From the NCBI GenBank assembly GCA_001931875.2, contig MSJH02000840.1, positions 620,001 to 684,000 of the forward strand: a stretch of DNA of 64,000 nucleotides. The letters are read 5' to 3'. Both the position numbers and the translations under genes were made by a program. Below the pieces are notes generated by a model. That model saw only the letters and a list, made by a program, of their open reading frames with translations. It was not told the DNA's origin and did not search any database. This DNA is from Byssochlamys sp. IMV 00236. Lineage: Eukaryota > Ascomycota > Eurotiomycetes > Eurotiales > Thermoascaceae. Of this stretch, positions 47,295-58,783 are shown piece by piece; position 1 is the first letter of the stretch; every line of letters begins with the position of its first letter.

Positions 47295-48387
47295 TGTGGG
47301 TTTGATGGCGTAGCTAGGCGTATTGTGTTCCTGTTATGCTTGTTGGGGGTTTGTTTGATATTGGTGCGCTTATGTTTATATTGGGAAGTATATGGCCGCG
47401 CTTGGGGTTGTAATTGATAGTAATAATCTGAATATATAATGAATTCTATTTATTCCTTCCAGTGTTTATTGCGGATGAACTTTGATGTTTTCGAAGCATA
47501 ACTGACTCTTCGGTCAAATATTCAATCAGGACACGATCCCGTGCATCAAAATAGACTCATTTATGTTAAGCCTGCAAGGAATCCTATAGCATATCGCGTA
47601 CCCGATTCAGAGATTAACCTCCTATCAACTGAGTATTTGGACTGCTGATTAATCTTGACCGATCTTAGTAACTAAAGCATGAACATTCACAATCACCGCA
47701 TTCCCACCCGGATACCACGTGGAATTGAGTATGGTACTACATCGTTGCATCCGCAAACAGATAACCGCCGATCAAGGCATGTCCGTCCATGCATGCTGAA
47801 TTATGCATAAGTATACTTGTGTAATGTGCCTGAATATATCTGTCGGAGATCTAGCCGCATTGCCTTCGTTCTAAACACTTTTTCCTTGTTCTTCAAGCTA
47901 CCCCCCACCCAGTCAGTGCTTATCTCTCAGATGCGCTATATACTTACATAGCGCAACGTCCCCTTGATTGCGTGCAGGTTACGGCTGAGAAGGACCGATC
48001 CGAAAATCGCCCCCAATCGCAAGATCGGCCGCTAAGAATACTTAGGCGTCCGACGGAATTCTTTTTTTTTTTTCCTTCACGAAGCGATCTTGACCTGAAC
48101 CGCTGAACTTTAACTGTGACATGCATGTCCAGTAAGACGAAGCAGGTCTTATGTTACCTTCCACTTAGATTGTGAATTTATCTGGACATTATTTTTTGTG
48201 TCGAGATACAACTCTTCTTGCCTACTGCGATATCGGTTTTACGAGCCCCTCTTTTTTCTCGGTATCTAAATACAGAAGCGGGACAAGATACTTAGAGTAA
48301 TCGATACATGCTTATATTTGGATCAACTGTCCCCCACCACCCCACCTTGACCGTCTTCGAAAGTTACATTTGTTATCTGATCCGAAG
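47295..48387. other. Intergenic, no gene seen
   Basis: AT-rich flanks with a T12 run near 48062-48074. No open frame of note. It holds the 3' end of the reductase and the promoter of the hydrolase. Confidence 0.4.
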
Positions 48388-49314
48388 ATGACGCGGAAGA
48401 TCCTCTGTCTTCATGGAAAGGGAACAAGTGGTGCGATCTTTAAATCGCAGACATGTAAGTTGTCGTCGTCTTTATTTCTCTGGTCGAAAATCATATTATG
48501 AGTCAGTCCTTGGGGAGGCAGATAGAGCTCAGGACAGAAGATTCATCGATGAGTCTTAACTGCAGGCTAATTTATTCCATAATTGAAAGCTTCCATCCGT
48601 GCCCACCTCAAAGATCTCGATGTCGACTTCCATTTCATCGATGCACCGTATCGCTCAACCCCTGCGGCCGGCATCGATCTATTCTACCCGGGACCTTACT
48701 ACTCGTTCTGGGAAAGCGAAGACGCCTCGCACATCGCTCACACACGCGCCTGGCTCAACCACCTCATCGCCGAATCAGGCCCTTACGATGCCGTGATGGC
48801 ATTCTCACAAGGCTGCTCCGTGAGCGCCGACATGTTACTCCATCATCAGGCAGAGTCTCCGAACTCTCCACCTCCGTTCAAATCAGCCATCTTCATCTGT
48901 GGCGGACCCTTACTCACGGAACTCGAACGACTGGGCTACACCATCTCCCTAGATGCATGGGAGCGGGATCACGCATCGCGCAAAGCGCTCGCTGAGCAGG
49001 CCGACGTCAGCGCTATTCTCAGTAAAGGGTCCGCGCGCTGGGATGCTGGTTTGGGGAACGGTGCATTACCGAGTTTCGATGAGTTGACGCGGGAAATCAA
49101 TGGGCCGTATCAGATTCAGGTCCCTACGGCTCATGTGTATGGTGCGAAGGATCCGAGGTATTTCTCTGGCGTGCAGTTGGCGGGATTGGGCGAGCCTATT
49201 AAGAGGAAGGTGTTTGATCATGGAGGCGGGCATGAGATTCCGAGAACTGATGTCGTCAGTAGGACGATTGCGGATATGGTGAGGTGGGCGGTAGATCAGG
49301 GAGGGAGGTGTTAA
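48388..49314 (+). CDS. FSH1-family serine hydrolase, 263 aa
   Basis: Two exons, 48388-48454 and 48590-49314, joined by a 135 nt intron to give KSQTSSIRAHLKDL. An alpha/beta-hydrolase with the family start ILCLHGKGTSGAIFKSQ. The nucleophile lies in MAFSQGCSVSAD (Ser near residue 91), the acid in HVYGAKDPRYF and the histidine in DHGGGHEIP. FSH1 relatives are often encoded next to biosynthetic genes, but none is seen here. The substrate is unknown. Length is normal and the triad is complete. Confidence 0.9.
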
Positions 49315-49496
49315 TGTGGGTATGACTAGATCTTTTGAGTCTGTTGGATCATGATCAGCATCGGAGATGTTCAAGTGTGTGTTGGATCAGATGAGATTTC
49401 ATGATTAGTATACAGAAATATCGCACATTAGAAAAATAGCATTCGGTGCATGAATAGAATAAGCTAGCATCATAATAATCACATATCAGGTCATAA

Positions 49497-51475
49497 TCAC
49501 ATATTAGTTCTCTCCGTTGCGTCTTTATAGTTCACCTTCGGCCCTTTTCGCCCTACATCTATCGTCACTGAGTCAACACGATCACTAGTAATTTCTCTCC
49601 CCTCCAAAACCTCCACAGCGGCTTCAATGACATCTCCTCGTTTCAGAAGATCCAAATCCGGCATATCGGAATGCTTAACCCCATCGATAACCTCATCGAT
49701 TTCTTCCAGCGTCTTGCCTTTCGTCTCGATCCAGAAGAGTATCACGAACAGAAGTTCCAGTATATCCCACGCGCCGTTGATCATGTAGATCTTCCACCCG
49801 ATTCGATCCAGGGCGATTGGGAAGGCGAATGTTACGAGAAGGCTGCGGTTGTATTTGTTAGTTAGATAGGGTATCTCGCTTGTAGAACCATGTTTCTTAT
49901 CAAGGATAGAATGAATAAAGAATTGTGCACAACTCACCCTATTCCCGACGAGAAAAACGTATAGATCCCCATCCCATTCGCGCGGATAGAGTAATTCAGC
50001 ACCTCTGGCGGATACATCACGGTCAAAGGCGTCCAGCCGAAACTATACGAGCCCTGGAAGAGAAAGATCGACGCTACGGTACCGTAGATTCCTGACGTGT
50101 CTGTTGACGAGCCATATACTTTGGTGAGGACGCCAATGATGAAGATGAATATCGTCACGGCAGTGGTGCTGCTGATGGCGAGGAAGCGACGGCCTAGTTT
50201 CTCAGCGAATAGAGAGCCGATGATGCTGGTCACGAGGCAGAAACAGTTGAGGATGATGTTGATTTCGAGTTGAGTTGTGGAGTTTGTTACGCCTGCGTGG
50301 TCGAGCATGTCGCCGAGGTAGAATGATATGATGTTGTTTCCTATTTTTTATTTTGTCAGTTTGTTTCTGGTCGTGGTAGTCAATAGAAGCTTAGATAGAC
50401 GTACCTGAAAGCATAGAAAATACCGCAACGGAAGTCGAAAGGAGAAGTCTCTTCCTACTAGACTTCGACTTCACAGTCTGTACCATACTGAGCTTTTCAC
50501 CATGATTCTTTTCCCATTCGATCGTGTCTGTGATTTCTTTCAATTCAATTAAGACAGCGGGATCGGAGTCGTTTCCATTCGAATGTGTCGCAGCGAGTGC
50601 TTCCCGCGCTTCTTGATGACGACCCTGATAGACCAGCCATCGTGGAGACTCGGGAATGAATGGGAGGATGGCGATACATATAATACTAAAGAGAGCTTGG
50701 AGGATAGAAGGGATCCGCCAAGCCCATGTCGATTCGATATTTGCTGTACCATATGTGATTCCAGCTGCGAGGAGAGCGCCTATCAATCAATCAATCAATC
50801 AATCAATCATCACAATGAGAAATCATACTCCGGTATTCTGACACGATTGAATGAATATCCATACATACCAACATACCAAAAGTCAAAAAACAACCCAAGC
50901 GTAAAAGCGCGCCACGCACACGGCACCGTTTCGGCAAGATACGTCGGCGCCGCAGCTGCTGAGACACCAGTTCCAAATCCAATCACGCATCTAGCGACGA
51001 TAAACATGGCAATATTCACCGCTGCAGACTGGAGCACGATGCCAATTATCGCGACGACAGCAGCAACGAGTAGTGTTGAGCGTCTTCCAATACGGTCGCA
51101 GAGAAATCCATTAACTATTCCGGCCAATGCGTTTCCAACCATGACGATGGACGTGTTTAGTGCCGTTGTCACGCTGCTGAGATGGAAGTAGTCGGTATAG
51201 GATGGGAGGATGTTGAGACCGTTCCTGTACTGGTTAGGTGTGGGTTCTACGTGGTGGGTTCATGCTTGTATGTGTGTGTGTATGTATGTACATACATCAT
51301 CGAGCCATCGTAGCCATAAGTCTGTATAGCTGTTAGATTCTGTGTATTCGCTTTGTAATAGGGGGACGTCTTGTACTGTTGATTGCACCATACAGGCACC
51401 TATAAGGAGCGCGATCAGGAGGCGCGACGAACGAGGCACGAGTGGTGATATGTGTCTTGTGCTTGTATTGGCCAT
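49497..51475 (-). CDS. MFS sugar transporter, 537 aa
   Basis: Six exons: 51475-51368, 51321-51296 (26 nt), 51224-50869, 50779-50405, 50340-49938 and 49842-49497; 538 codons with the stop. A plasma-membrane sugar/H+ symporter of the lactose/hexose permease type. Motifs: YGYDGSMMNGLN (split by introns), GFLCDRIGRRSTLL (loop 2-3), ARCVIGFGTG, PESPRWLVYQGR, the loop EKLGRRF, and WIETKGKTLEEIDE after the last helices. Exon 2 is only 26 nt and easy to miss. Intron 3 ends in a (TGAT)n microsatellite directly before the AG instead of a pyrimidine tract. The substrate cannot be told from sequence alone. Confidence 0.9.
50782..50809. repeat. ATCA microsatellite (7 units) inside an intron
   Basis: Seven tandem ATCA units lie in intron 3 of the sugar transporter, 2 nt from its AG on the minus strand. 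There they read as TGAT repeats and replace the usual pyrimidine tract. Confidence 0.95.
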
Positions 51476-52045
51476 TTTCAATGAAGAGAAGGATCCTGTA
51501 GTATCAAATAATGCTTGTATAAGCTATCATTTTTTTAACGAGATCGTTGTAGAATATAAATACTAGCCCCTTGCTCTTCGAGTGAGACGTGGTGTCTGCA
51601 GTATAAGCAGAAAGTGACAAATGTAATCAACTGAATGAACATGGTTGCTGTAAACTAGGAGCTCCATGATAAGGACATGGCTTCTGATAACAACGCAGAG
51701 GAATATAAGGTCGGCGGGCCCGCGTCGATCAGATTAGATTATGTGATATAACTTAGACTGTGCGATCATAAACAATTAAGCCAGTTGTCGGACACTCCGC
51801 TGGATGATAAGGTGAATCCCTGTCTGGTGGTTTTTGAGATCGGTAGCGGATGCAGCCGACGATAAGTCTTGTTTAATGTGATTTGTGGGGGTAGACCGCG
51901 TCAAAAATGGAAGTAATAATCTGATACTGCGTTATAGACAAGGAAGGAATATAAGAGACCTCTCATTCTGAGCCGTGCTACTGCTTTCTGATGTGCATGC
52001 CGCCAAAAGAACCGCTACGTCGGAAGATTACGAGTACAAGCAAAC
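51476..52045. other. Divergent promoter region
   Basis: Lies between the sugar transporter and the DUF1479 oxygenase, which are transcribed away from each other. No open frame of note. Confidence 0.45.
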
Positions 52046-53484
52046 ATGCCCGCACTCGCTGCATGGCCGGAATGGCCTGAGTTTGCCTCATCAGACGTTC
52101 GGCCTGAAGACGAAGAGGAACTCAAGGAATATAAAAGACAGATAGTAGATGAATATGGGGAAGAAAACATTCGCAAAGCGTGGCTCAAGACCTGCGATGA
52201 CCTCAAAGCAATCACTGCTATATTATCAGAGAAGGGCTCTTCAGTCATTCCAGTATTAGACTTCGATGATCTGCAAAACTTGAGCGAGGAGAAGGTGAAA
52301 GAACTGAAGAAAGTCGGCTGCTTCGTGATCAGGAACGTTATACCCGCCGCAGAGGCTACAGCCCAGTTTGAGAATCTGAAGCAATATGTTTCCCAGAACA
52401 GGGATTCGTTGCAAGGTGTGTGAAGTGATCTACTCACAGTTAATTCAGCGCGACTGATACAAGAATAGCATGGCCTGCGAATAACCCATCAGTATACCGA
52501 CTCTTCTGGTCTCCGACGCAACAAGCTCTGCGAGCACATCCAAACCAGTTACTCGTTCAACGCACCCTCAATGGTTTCTGGCATGATGCATCGCAGACCA
52601 CGTCTCCGGATCCGCTAACGTACGCGGATGCTGTGCGAATCCGCCCACCAGGGAAGCCTTTCTATGGACTCGGTCCGCATATCGACGCGGGAAGTCTCTG
52701 TCGCTGGGCAGATGCCGGATATCGAAAGGCCTACGACTCGATATTCTCTGGCTTCCCGGAAAGATTCGACGCTTATGACCTTTCAACCAGAAAAGACGCG
52801 GACCAAGCAGCCTTCGAAGGCTCTGCCCACTCCTCAGTCTTCAGAGCCTTTCAGGGATGGACTGCATTGACAGGGACCAGACCCAGAGAAGGCAGCCTCC
52901 TGCTATATCCATACGTAGGCACTGTCATAGCATATCTGCTACTTCGTCCATTCTTCACACCTCCACAAGAAGATGTGATGGATGTGTCGAAATGGTACTT
53001 CGATCCGGACAATGCTTGGTTTCCTGGCACCCGCAAGGAGAACAGCCAATATCTCAGCCGAACATCACATCCTCATCTCCGCCTTGAAGACTGCCTCATT
53101 CACATCCCAGAAATGCATCCTGGAGACACAGTTTGGTGGCATTGTGATGTGAGTTCAAAGTTCACAGCTGTCAGTCAAGTATATTGAGCTAACGGAAACA
53201 TATGCAAGATGTGCCATGCAGTCGAAGTTGAACATACTGGCAAGCACGATGCGAGCGTGGCGTATATTGCAGCAACTCCGACGACACCTGTCAATGTTCG
53301 GTATATAAAGTCCCAGGCTGAAAACTTCCTTGCAGGCTTGCCTCCGGGGGACTTCCCAGGTGGAATCAATGAGACGAAGTTGAAAGGGTACTTGGGAGAA
53401 AGCGGGATTCCGAATCGCGAAACTGGTCGGCGTGCGATGGGCTTTGGTCTGCTAGAGTTAGCTGACGCTCCTGCTGTTGCCTGA
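52046..53484 (+). CDS. DUF1479 family 2-oxoglutarate/Fe(II) oxygenase-like protein, 441 aa
   Basis: Three exons: 52046-52415, 52469-53148 and 53209-53484 (442 codons with the stop). DUF1479 proteins adopt the double-stranded beta-helix of 2OG/Fe(II) oxygenases. Visible features are CFVIRNVIPAAEA near the start of the fold, the metal-binding H-x-D in YGLGPHIDAGSLCRW and the distal His region HPGDTVWWHCDMCHAVE (rebuilt across intron 2). Upstream, WPANNPSVYRLFWSPTQ is typical of the family. The substrate is unknown. Length matches the family, and there is no signal peptide. Confidence 0.88.
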
Positions 53485-54695
53485 TATGATGGAGTATACA
53501 CGATAGCGTAGGTTATGCACTGATCTAGGGCATACATTCCTCCAAACTGAAGGAATGTCGTCCATAATAAGTGCCTACACTGATGTGCCACAATCATGTT
53601 ATACAAGCGTTTTATTTGCCAATGACGTGTCTTCTAGTTCATATGAATATTTCTATATAGTGCACTAGATCCTAATTAGGTAGGCAGGTGAAAAAGGCTC
53701 CCTGTCCCTAGCATATAAAATTCAAAAAGAAAGGGCCAGGAAGGGGACACTGGGCCTATTTCAATATGTTTGTATACGAAGCAAATAAGTACTGGTAAAT
53801 TGGACTTAGAATGGAGTAGCTAGAACCTTCGACGTGGCACGGGAGTATGCATTTAACGGAGTGGGAATTAGATGAACAAACAAACAAACAAACAAACAAG
53901 TCAAAACAAACTCTTTGAATTTGAATATATAAACAAGATTAGATTGTTTGGCATTTACGAAATAATACTTAGCTAAAGGGGCATTGTTTGCCCCAAGTAA
54001 AGATCTGAAAACACAATGATAACGTGAACGGATGATTCAAACTTTCGCTTGGGAGCACTATATGAAAGGCATGCCGATCAATTATATCCATGCTCTGAAT
54101 GGATATGATTGACGAACTGGTCTAGCGATTGTTACTTGGGCAGTGTCGCTGCCTGAAACATCATGCATGAGGCAGCTGGGATAATCAGCCGCTAGATAGG
54201 CTCAGCCTTGTCCCAGCAACCAAGGGTGAGCTAGGTGCGGTGCAGGAGGTGAGGCTCTACATGTAAGCCTAGCGAAGCCAGTCAAGCCCAGAACCGTAGA
54301 GGGAAGCCCGAAGAGAGATCTGGTTGGGTGGTCGATCTTGTTGTTCAGCTCGAGGACCGTGCATGGCCGTCCTGTTGCTGCGATTGGCATCGTTGAGCGC
54401 AGCAAGTTGCGCCAGCGAGGCCGAAGCATTCACGATCAATTTTCGCCCAACAGAGACCAATAGTATCAGATAACGCCATACGGTTTCTGCGCAAGTACCC
54501 AGTACCGGACGTCACGTCCCGCACGAGAGCCTCGTTCAACCGCAGGACTTTTCGGTCAGCCGGACAACCTCAGCCCAGCCAGTCCTGCAAGGTGTCTATA
54601 AGTACTGCGCCGCAACCAAGACGAATTTTTGGTGTAGAGGTTGTCACACTGCATATTTTCATTTGTTTCGAGGACGTTGGCATCAATATAGTGAA
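53485..54695. other. Intergenic, no gene seen
   Basis: AT-rich with a CAAA microsatellite at about 53876-53898. Only short, unconvincing frames on both strands. Confidence 0.4.
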
Positions 54696-55153
54696 ATGTG
54701 GTTCGATGGAAAGGAGCCCGCGTTTGCAGGGTCACTTCACGTCTTTCCATGGATCTTTCCATGGGGCTTCATCATATACTATATACTAGCCTCGTTGTTT
54801 TCAGCCAGTCTTTGGTTTCTCCTTGCCTTTACCGGGAACATAACTTCCTCCATGGCTACCACGTTCGAAGGGCCAGGTCTTGGTTTTCTCTGAGATGGTG
54901 AAATTGCGAGACGACTCGTTCAAATGAACGTTGTTGTCAACGGTGTTGGACCGATGTTGAGGCTGGTATTTCGCGCTTGGTGGGATGTATCCACCTCCGT
55001 GTCGCTTGGACCAAGATTCCTTGCGAGTTTAGTTAGGACTTCGAGTATATTGGGAGTGAATATACCTGGGGGGATCCCATGACAATAAACAGGGAAGACT
55101 CTCGGCTAGACGTAGACAGCAGTTCTCAAGACTTAGTAGGATATGAATCATAA
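54696..55153 (+). pseudogene. Disrupted small membrane-protein gene
   Basis: From ATG 54696 a coding-like frame starts MWFDGKEPAFAGS and has one strong helix (GFIIYYILASLFSASLWFLL). It meets TGA at 54891-54893, then continues in the same frame with DGEIARRLVQMNVVVNGVG and FLASLVRTSSILGVNIPGG. At a run of six G (55068-55073) coding character moves to another frame, ending DVDSSSQDLVGYES and a stop at 55151-55153. A one-base length change in the G run would explain the shift. I do not recognise the family, and earlier exons may exist. It is either a recent pseudogene or a gene with sequence errors. Confidence 0.4.
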
Positions 55154-55630
55154 AGGAGTAAGAAAAAGTAAGGAGCAAGGAGATTGCAGGAGACAGCGTT
55201 TTGCTAGTGGAGACATTTGGCAGCTAAGTCAGACACAATTAATAATTCTGACTCGTTGGCTTATGACCGGTGCAGCCAAAGCTGTATTGATCCTAAAAGT
55301 CCCAGCGGCAAGTTTCGATTTAGCCTGGCGAAAGACACGCGGGATAATGTACACTATACCTATGTAAAGAATGAGGCTGAGCATCATTATTGTCCCATGT
55401 TTGTCCGGGTGATAATTACGCCCCCTCCCATTTCTTCTTTCTCGTTCCTCTTCCTCGAGCTCTGTTTAGCCCAGGGCAAGATCTTCTGTATCAAAGTGGA
55501 GTTCCAGTGGGATTATCTCTGCTTTTCACCTTGGCTTACCGGAATCTTTATTCGCTACAGAGCTTCAAGAAGCTGTGCAGAATAAAGTGCATTATCCTTC
55601 ACCTAGGTTATACATTGTTTCTTGCACGCT

Positions 55631-56657
55631 ATGTTTTCTCAAAGTCTTCAGCCGAGACTCTCATCGGAGCAGTCCTCCTTTTTGGCCGTTTTTACTCCTC
55701 AGGTGGCAATTGATATTGCATTGCTCGCATTGCTTATCAGCTCATGTCTTATTAGAAGGCCGAGACATGATCCTAAAGCGATTCCTTTCAAAACCCTCTT
55801 CGTCTCGCTTCTCGGTAACATTATGTAAGTGTCACCGTGGCCTGTGACTTTTGTATACCAGGCAAGAACGTTCTTTATTGATATACCATGACAGATCAAC
55901 CAGTCTCGACGCAGTCTCTATATGGCGTGATGGTCTACACTCGGACGCCGCAGTGGTGGTCGGGGATATTTGCGGTTATCTTCCAACATTCCTTATTGCG
56001 AATGTATTATATCGACTTACGTATGCCTACAATGCGCAACGTCACAATAGGCGCATTAAGCCACATCTTCTGTCAACCGTGCATGGGAGTATTTTGCTAA
56101 TCCTCTTCGTGCTTTCTTTCGTATTGACCATAACGTCCATCATCGTCACATTTACGCGAAACGACCTCTCTGAGTCCTCTATTGAGATCGCCAATGATAA
56201 GATCGCGTTCGCATGGGAAATTCTCTTCTTAATTTCTTCCGTAGAGGTTATGCTTGAGATATTTATTATTACCTGGAGACCAAAGGACCTGGGACTGTCT
56301 TCCAAGGTAAGCCGTCCCCAAGGTTTATGAATTGCACCGGTCAACAGCTGACTGACAAAGGGAATAATTTCCTTGATACTTGGGAGCTTTTTCTTTTTCT
56401 TCTTGAACTTATTTAACCTTGTTGAGACTATTCAAGTTCAAAACCTCCACTGCAAATACTATTACTACCCTTGGAGGTTGCCTGCTTTCTGCCAGTTTCT
56501 CCCTATAGCATATGCCATCGGTGTGACTGGGTCGTACACAGGGATTATCTACTGTTGTATGCAGTGGCATAAACCAAGGACCCATGGCCCAAGAAAACCA
56601 GTTACGGAAGATGAGACGACGCACGTACTTACTGCCTCCGAAGAGAGTCTGCGTTAG
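55631..56657 (+). CDS. Seven-helix integral membrane protein, 300 aa
   Basis: Three exons: 55631-55824, 55895-56306 and 56361-56657 (301 codons with the stop). Seven hydrophobic segments can be counted, among them VAIDIALLALLISSCLI, GDICGYLPTFLIANVLYRL, STVHGSILLILFVLSFVLTI, IAFAWEILFLISSVEVMLEI, GIISLILGSFFFFFLNLF and FCQFLPIAYAIGVTGSYTGI. The topology recalls the large fungal families of rhodopsin-like or PTH11-like receptors, but no diagnostic motif (CFEM, retinal lysine) is present. The function is not assigned. It is convergent with the CorA-like gene; the two stops are 182 bp apart. Confidence 0.75.
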
Positions 56658-56838
56658 TCATGGACTGCTCAATCTTAATATGAATATCTTGAAGGTACTC
56701 TGGTTGGTTTTATGGATGAAGCCATGGGAGGAGGACGAAGGAAAGGACGGATATCATTGGTTTAGTGCCCGGGATCTGATTTCTATGCCCACTCCATCGT
56801 ATTCGGGCGTTTATTGTATTTAAACTGATTAGTTATCA

Positions 56839-58516
56839 TTATGCGTTTCTGAAAATCTTCTGGCCAATTGTATCCCTCAAGGTGTCCACCTCCAACCCTC
56901 GATTGCGTCGCAAACCATTGCAAACCCTCGACAGCGGTATACCCTTGATGGACACACGCCAAAAGACAAGGACCAGTAAAGTCAAAGGAATTGATATCAG
57001 CCAAAATATCCAGAAACTCTGCGACATGTGCACCATGGAAGGGTCGAAGTTGAAGAATTGACTTCCAAACACAGTCTAAATGGTCAGCCATGGGCTTCCA
57101 CATTGGCTGCAAAGGGGGAACTCACGGATACGGTTGATAGTGGCAGAAATACGAGAGTCACAAATGCAATGGTTTCCATGGAACTGCTATCTGCTTGCAT
57201 GATTCGATTGCCGTCTTGCGTGACGAGGTGGAAGGACTTTGGTCAAGATAATGTCTATTAGCCTGTCTCCTTGGTCTAATCGAAATCAATGAATATTTAA
57301 GACATACCAATGCAATAATATTCTGTATCCGTTTTTCAAGACTCTTCAGGCGCAAACTAATAGATTGGAACTGCGTTTCAGCGTGTGTCAGCATACCCTG
57401 TGCCCTTTCAGCTACAAGGCGATCTGAGTCGGGGACCATCTCGAGGAAACGTTCATGGTGCCGGGACAGACTCTTCAAAGTCAACAGCATAGCTTCAGCG
57501 CCCTCTTGGAGAAACAATGTATGCTTGGAAACATTGTGCAGGCCGGTGAATGATTCCCTGTTCCTTGCCATAGCCAGGGTATTCTGGGAACGTCAGCCCA
57601 ATGCCGGCAAATTAAGTTGGGGGGTTGAAAATACAAATTCAATCTGTCGAAAAACATCCATGACATCCCAAACCGTGTTTTCCATCTGCAGAGACAGCTC
57701 TTCCAAGATGATTGCAAAGAGACTGTACGGGTCAGGGGTGACGCTGCTTGATATTGATGAGGGCGGAATCTGTTGAAGACGTTCTTTGAGGGAGACCGGT
57801 GCCTCAAAACAGATAAGCGTTACTTCTGGATCGTGGTTTGAGTCTACTGCCCATCGCAGAAAATATCCAGAGCGTATCCATGTCGAGTCTCCGTGCTGTA
57901 GTTGCGGTGCTCCTGGTCTGGGATCGGATATCCACGCCCTATCGTGGGAATCACGCGTTATGGTAATGTTCTTACACAGATAGTGGAACCAGGCACCTTG
58001 GGGGAGATATACCGTTAATCTTAATATCCATGTCAAAAACATCTCAACCGCTTACGTACAATTATAGTTATTTATGTTGTTCAAAGCTCCAAATGAGTGT
58101 GTTACCGACCGCAGTCTTCCTGCAAGGAATGCAGACGGTACATTGTAGTGATCAAAGAGCCTGAGAAAGCCTCCTGCAGAAACACTGTTTGGGAGGTCCA
58201 ATGGTGAATAACTATTGTTATATTAGCCGAAATCAATATCTATGAAGCAGAGGAACCAACATGATCCGTAGTAAAGGTACAGGCAAGTTAGCTAGTTCGG
58301 ACACGGCAACCTTTCGCCAGATGGGTTGACAGTCACCTACATGACTGGTGAGCTGTAATCAATAGCAGTGCATGTTCAAATGATCCTTGATTTACCATCG
58401 GACGTCCGGACCCAATCAAGGACCTCTATCATCAAAACATGGGAAGAAAACGAAGAGTAGCTAGAAGCTCCACGTTTGAAAGCGTCCAAAAGCGACTGGT
58501 CTTGGAAAATAGACAT
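56839..58516 (-). CDS. CorA-like Mg2+ transporter-domain protein, 444 aa
   Basis: Seven exons: 58516-58396, 58336-58261, 58211-58060, 57996-57635, 57583-57308, 57236-57126 and 57075-56839; all phases agree (445 codons with the stop). The N-terminal ~230 residues are soluble (FHYLCKNITI; LEELSLQMENTVWDVMD). A long helix (FQSISLRLKSLEKRIQN) leads into two C-terminal membrane helices: TIAFVTLVFLPLSTVSTVFG and SFWIFWLISIPLTLLVLVFW. The layout matches the fungal CorA-like family. The ion-selectivity motif GMN of true CorA is replaced by GSQ in FGSQFF, so ion transport is doubtful. It shares a ~267 bp divergent promoter with a HET-like gene. Confidence 0.82.
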
Positions 58517-58783
58517 GGTGAGTGCTCGATTCTGTTGCATTTACTCCGTACTGCAACTTGAGAAATAAATGACCAGGGGGGCGCAGCCTCGCAGCCTCGC
58601 AACCCTGGCCGTCTCAGTTGCCTCAGTTGCCTTCTTACCAAGGAGGCCAGCCTCACGGCGCTAAGTAAAGGACGGTTGGCATACTTATAACGTGCTGTTG
58701 ACAGCTGTTACAATAAATTCTTTGCACCTGAGGACTTTGAAAGAGCAAACTAATCCACTCTCCTGGCGCGTCACGATCAAGCC

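Noticed and set aside
48498..48995. Alternative 165-codon frame over the FSH1 intron and exon 2
   Set aside because: It is a different frame from the hydrolase with no family likeness, while the FSH1 frame has all catalytic motifs.
57593..57634. Apparent in-frame TGA in the CorA-like gene
   Set aside because: A 51 nt intron (GTATTT donor, CTGAC branch, CCCAG acceptor) removes it and keeps phase.
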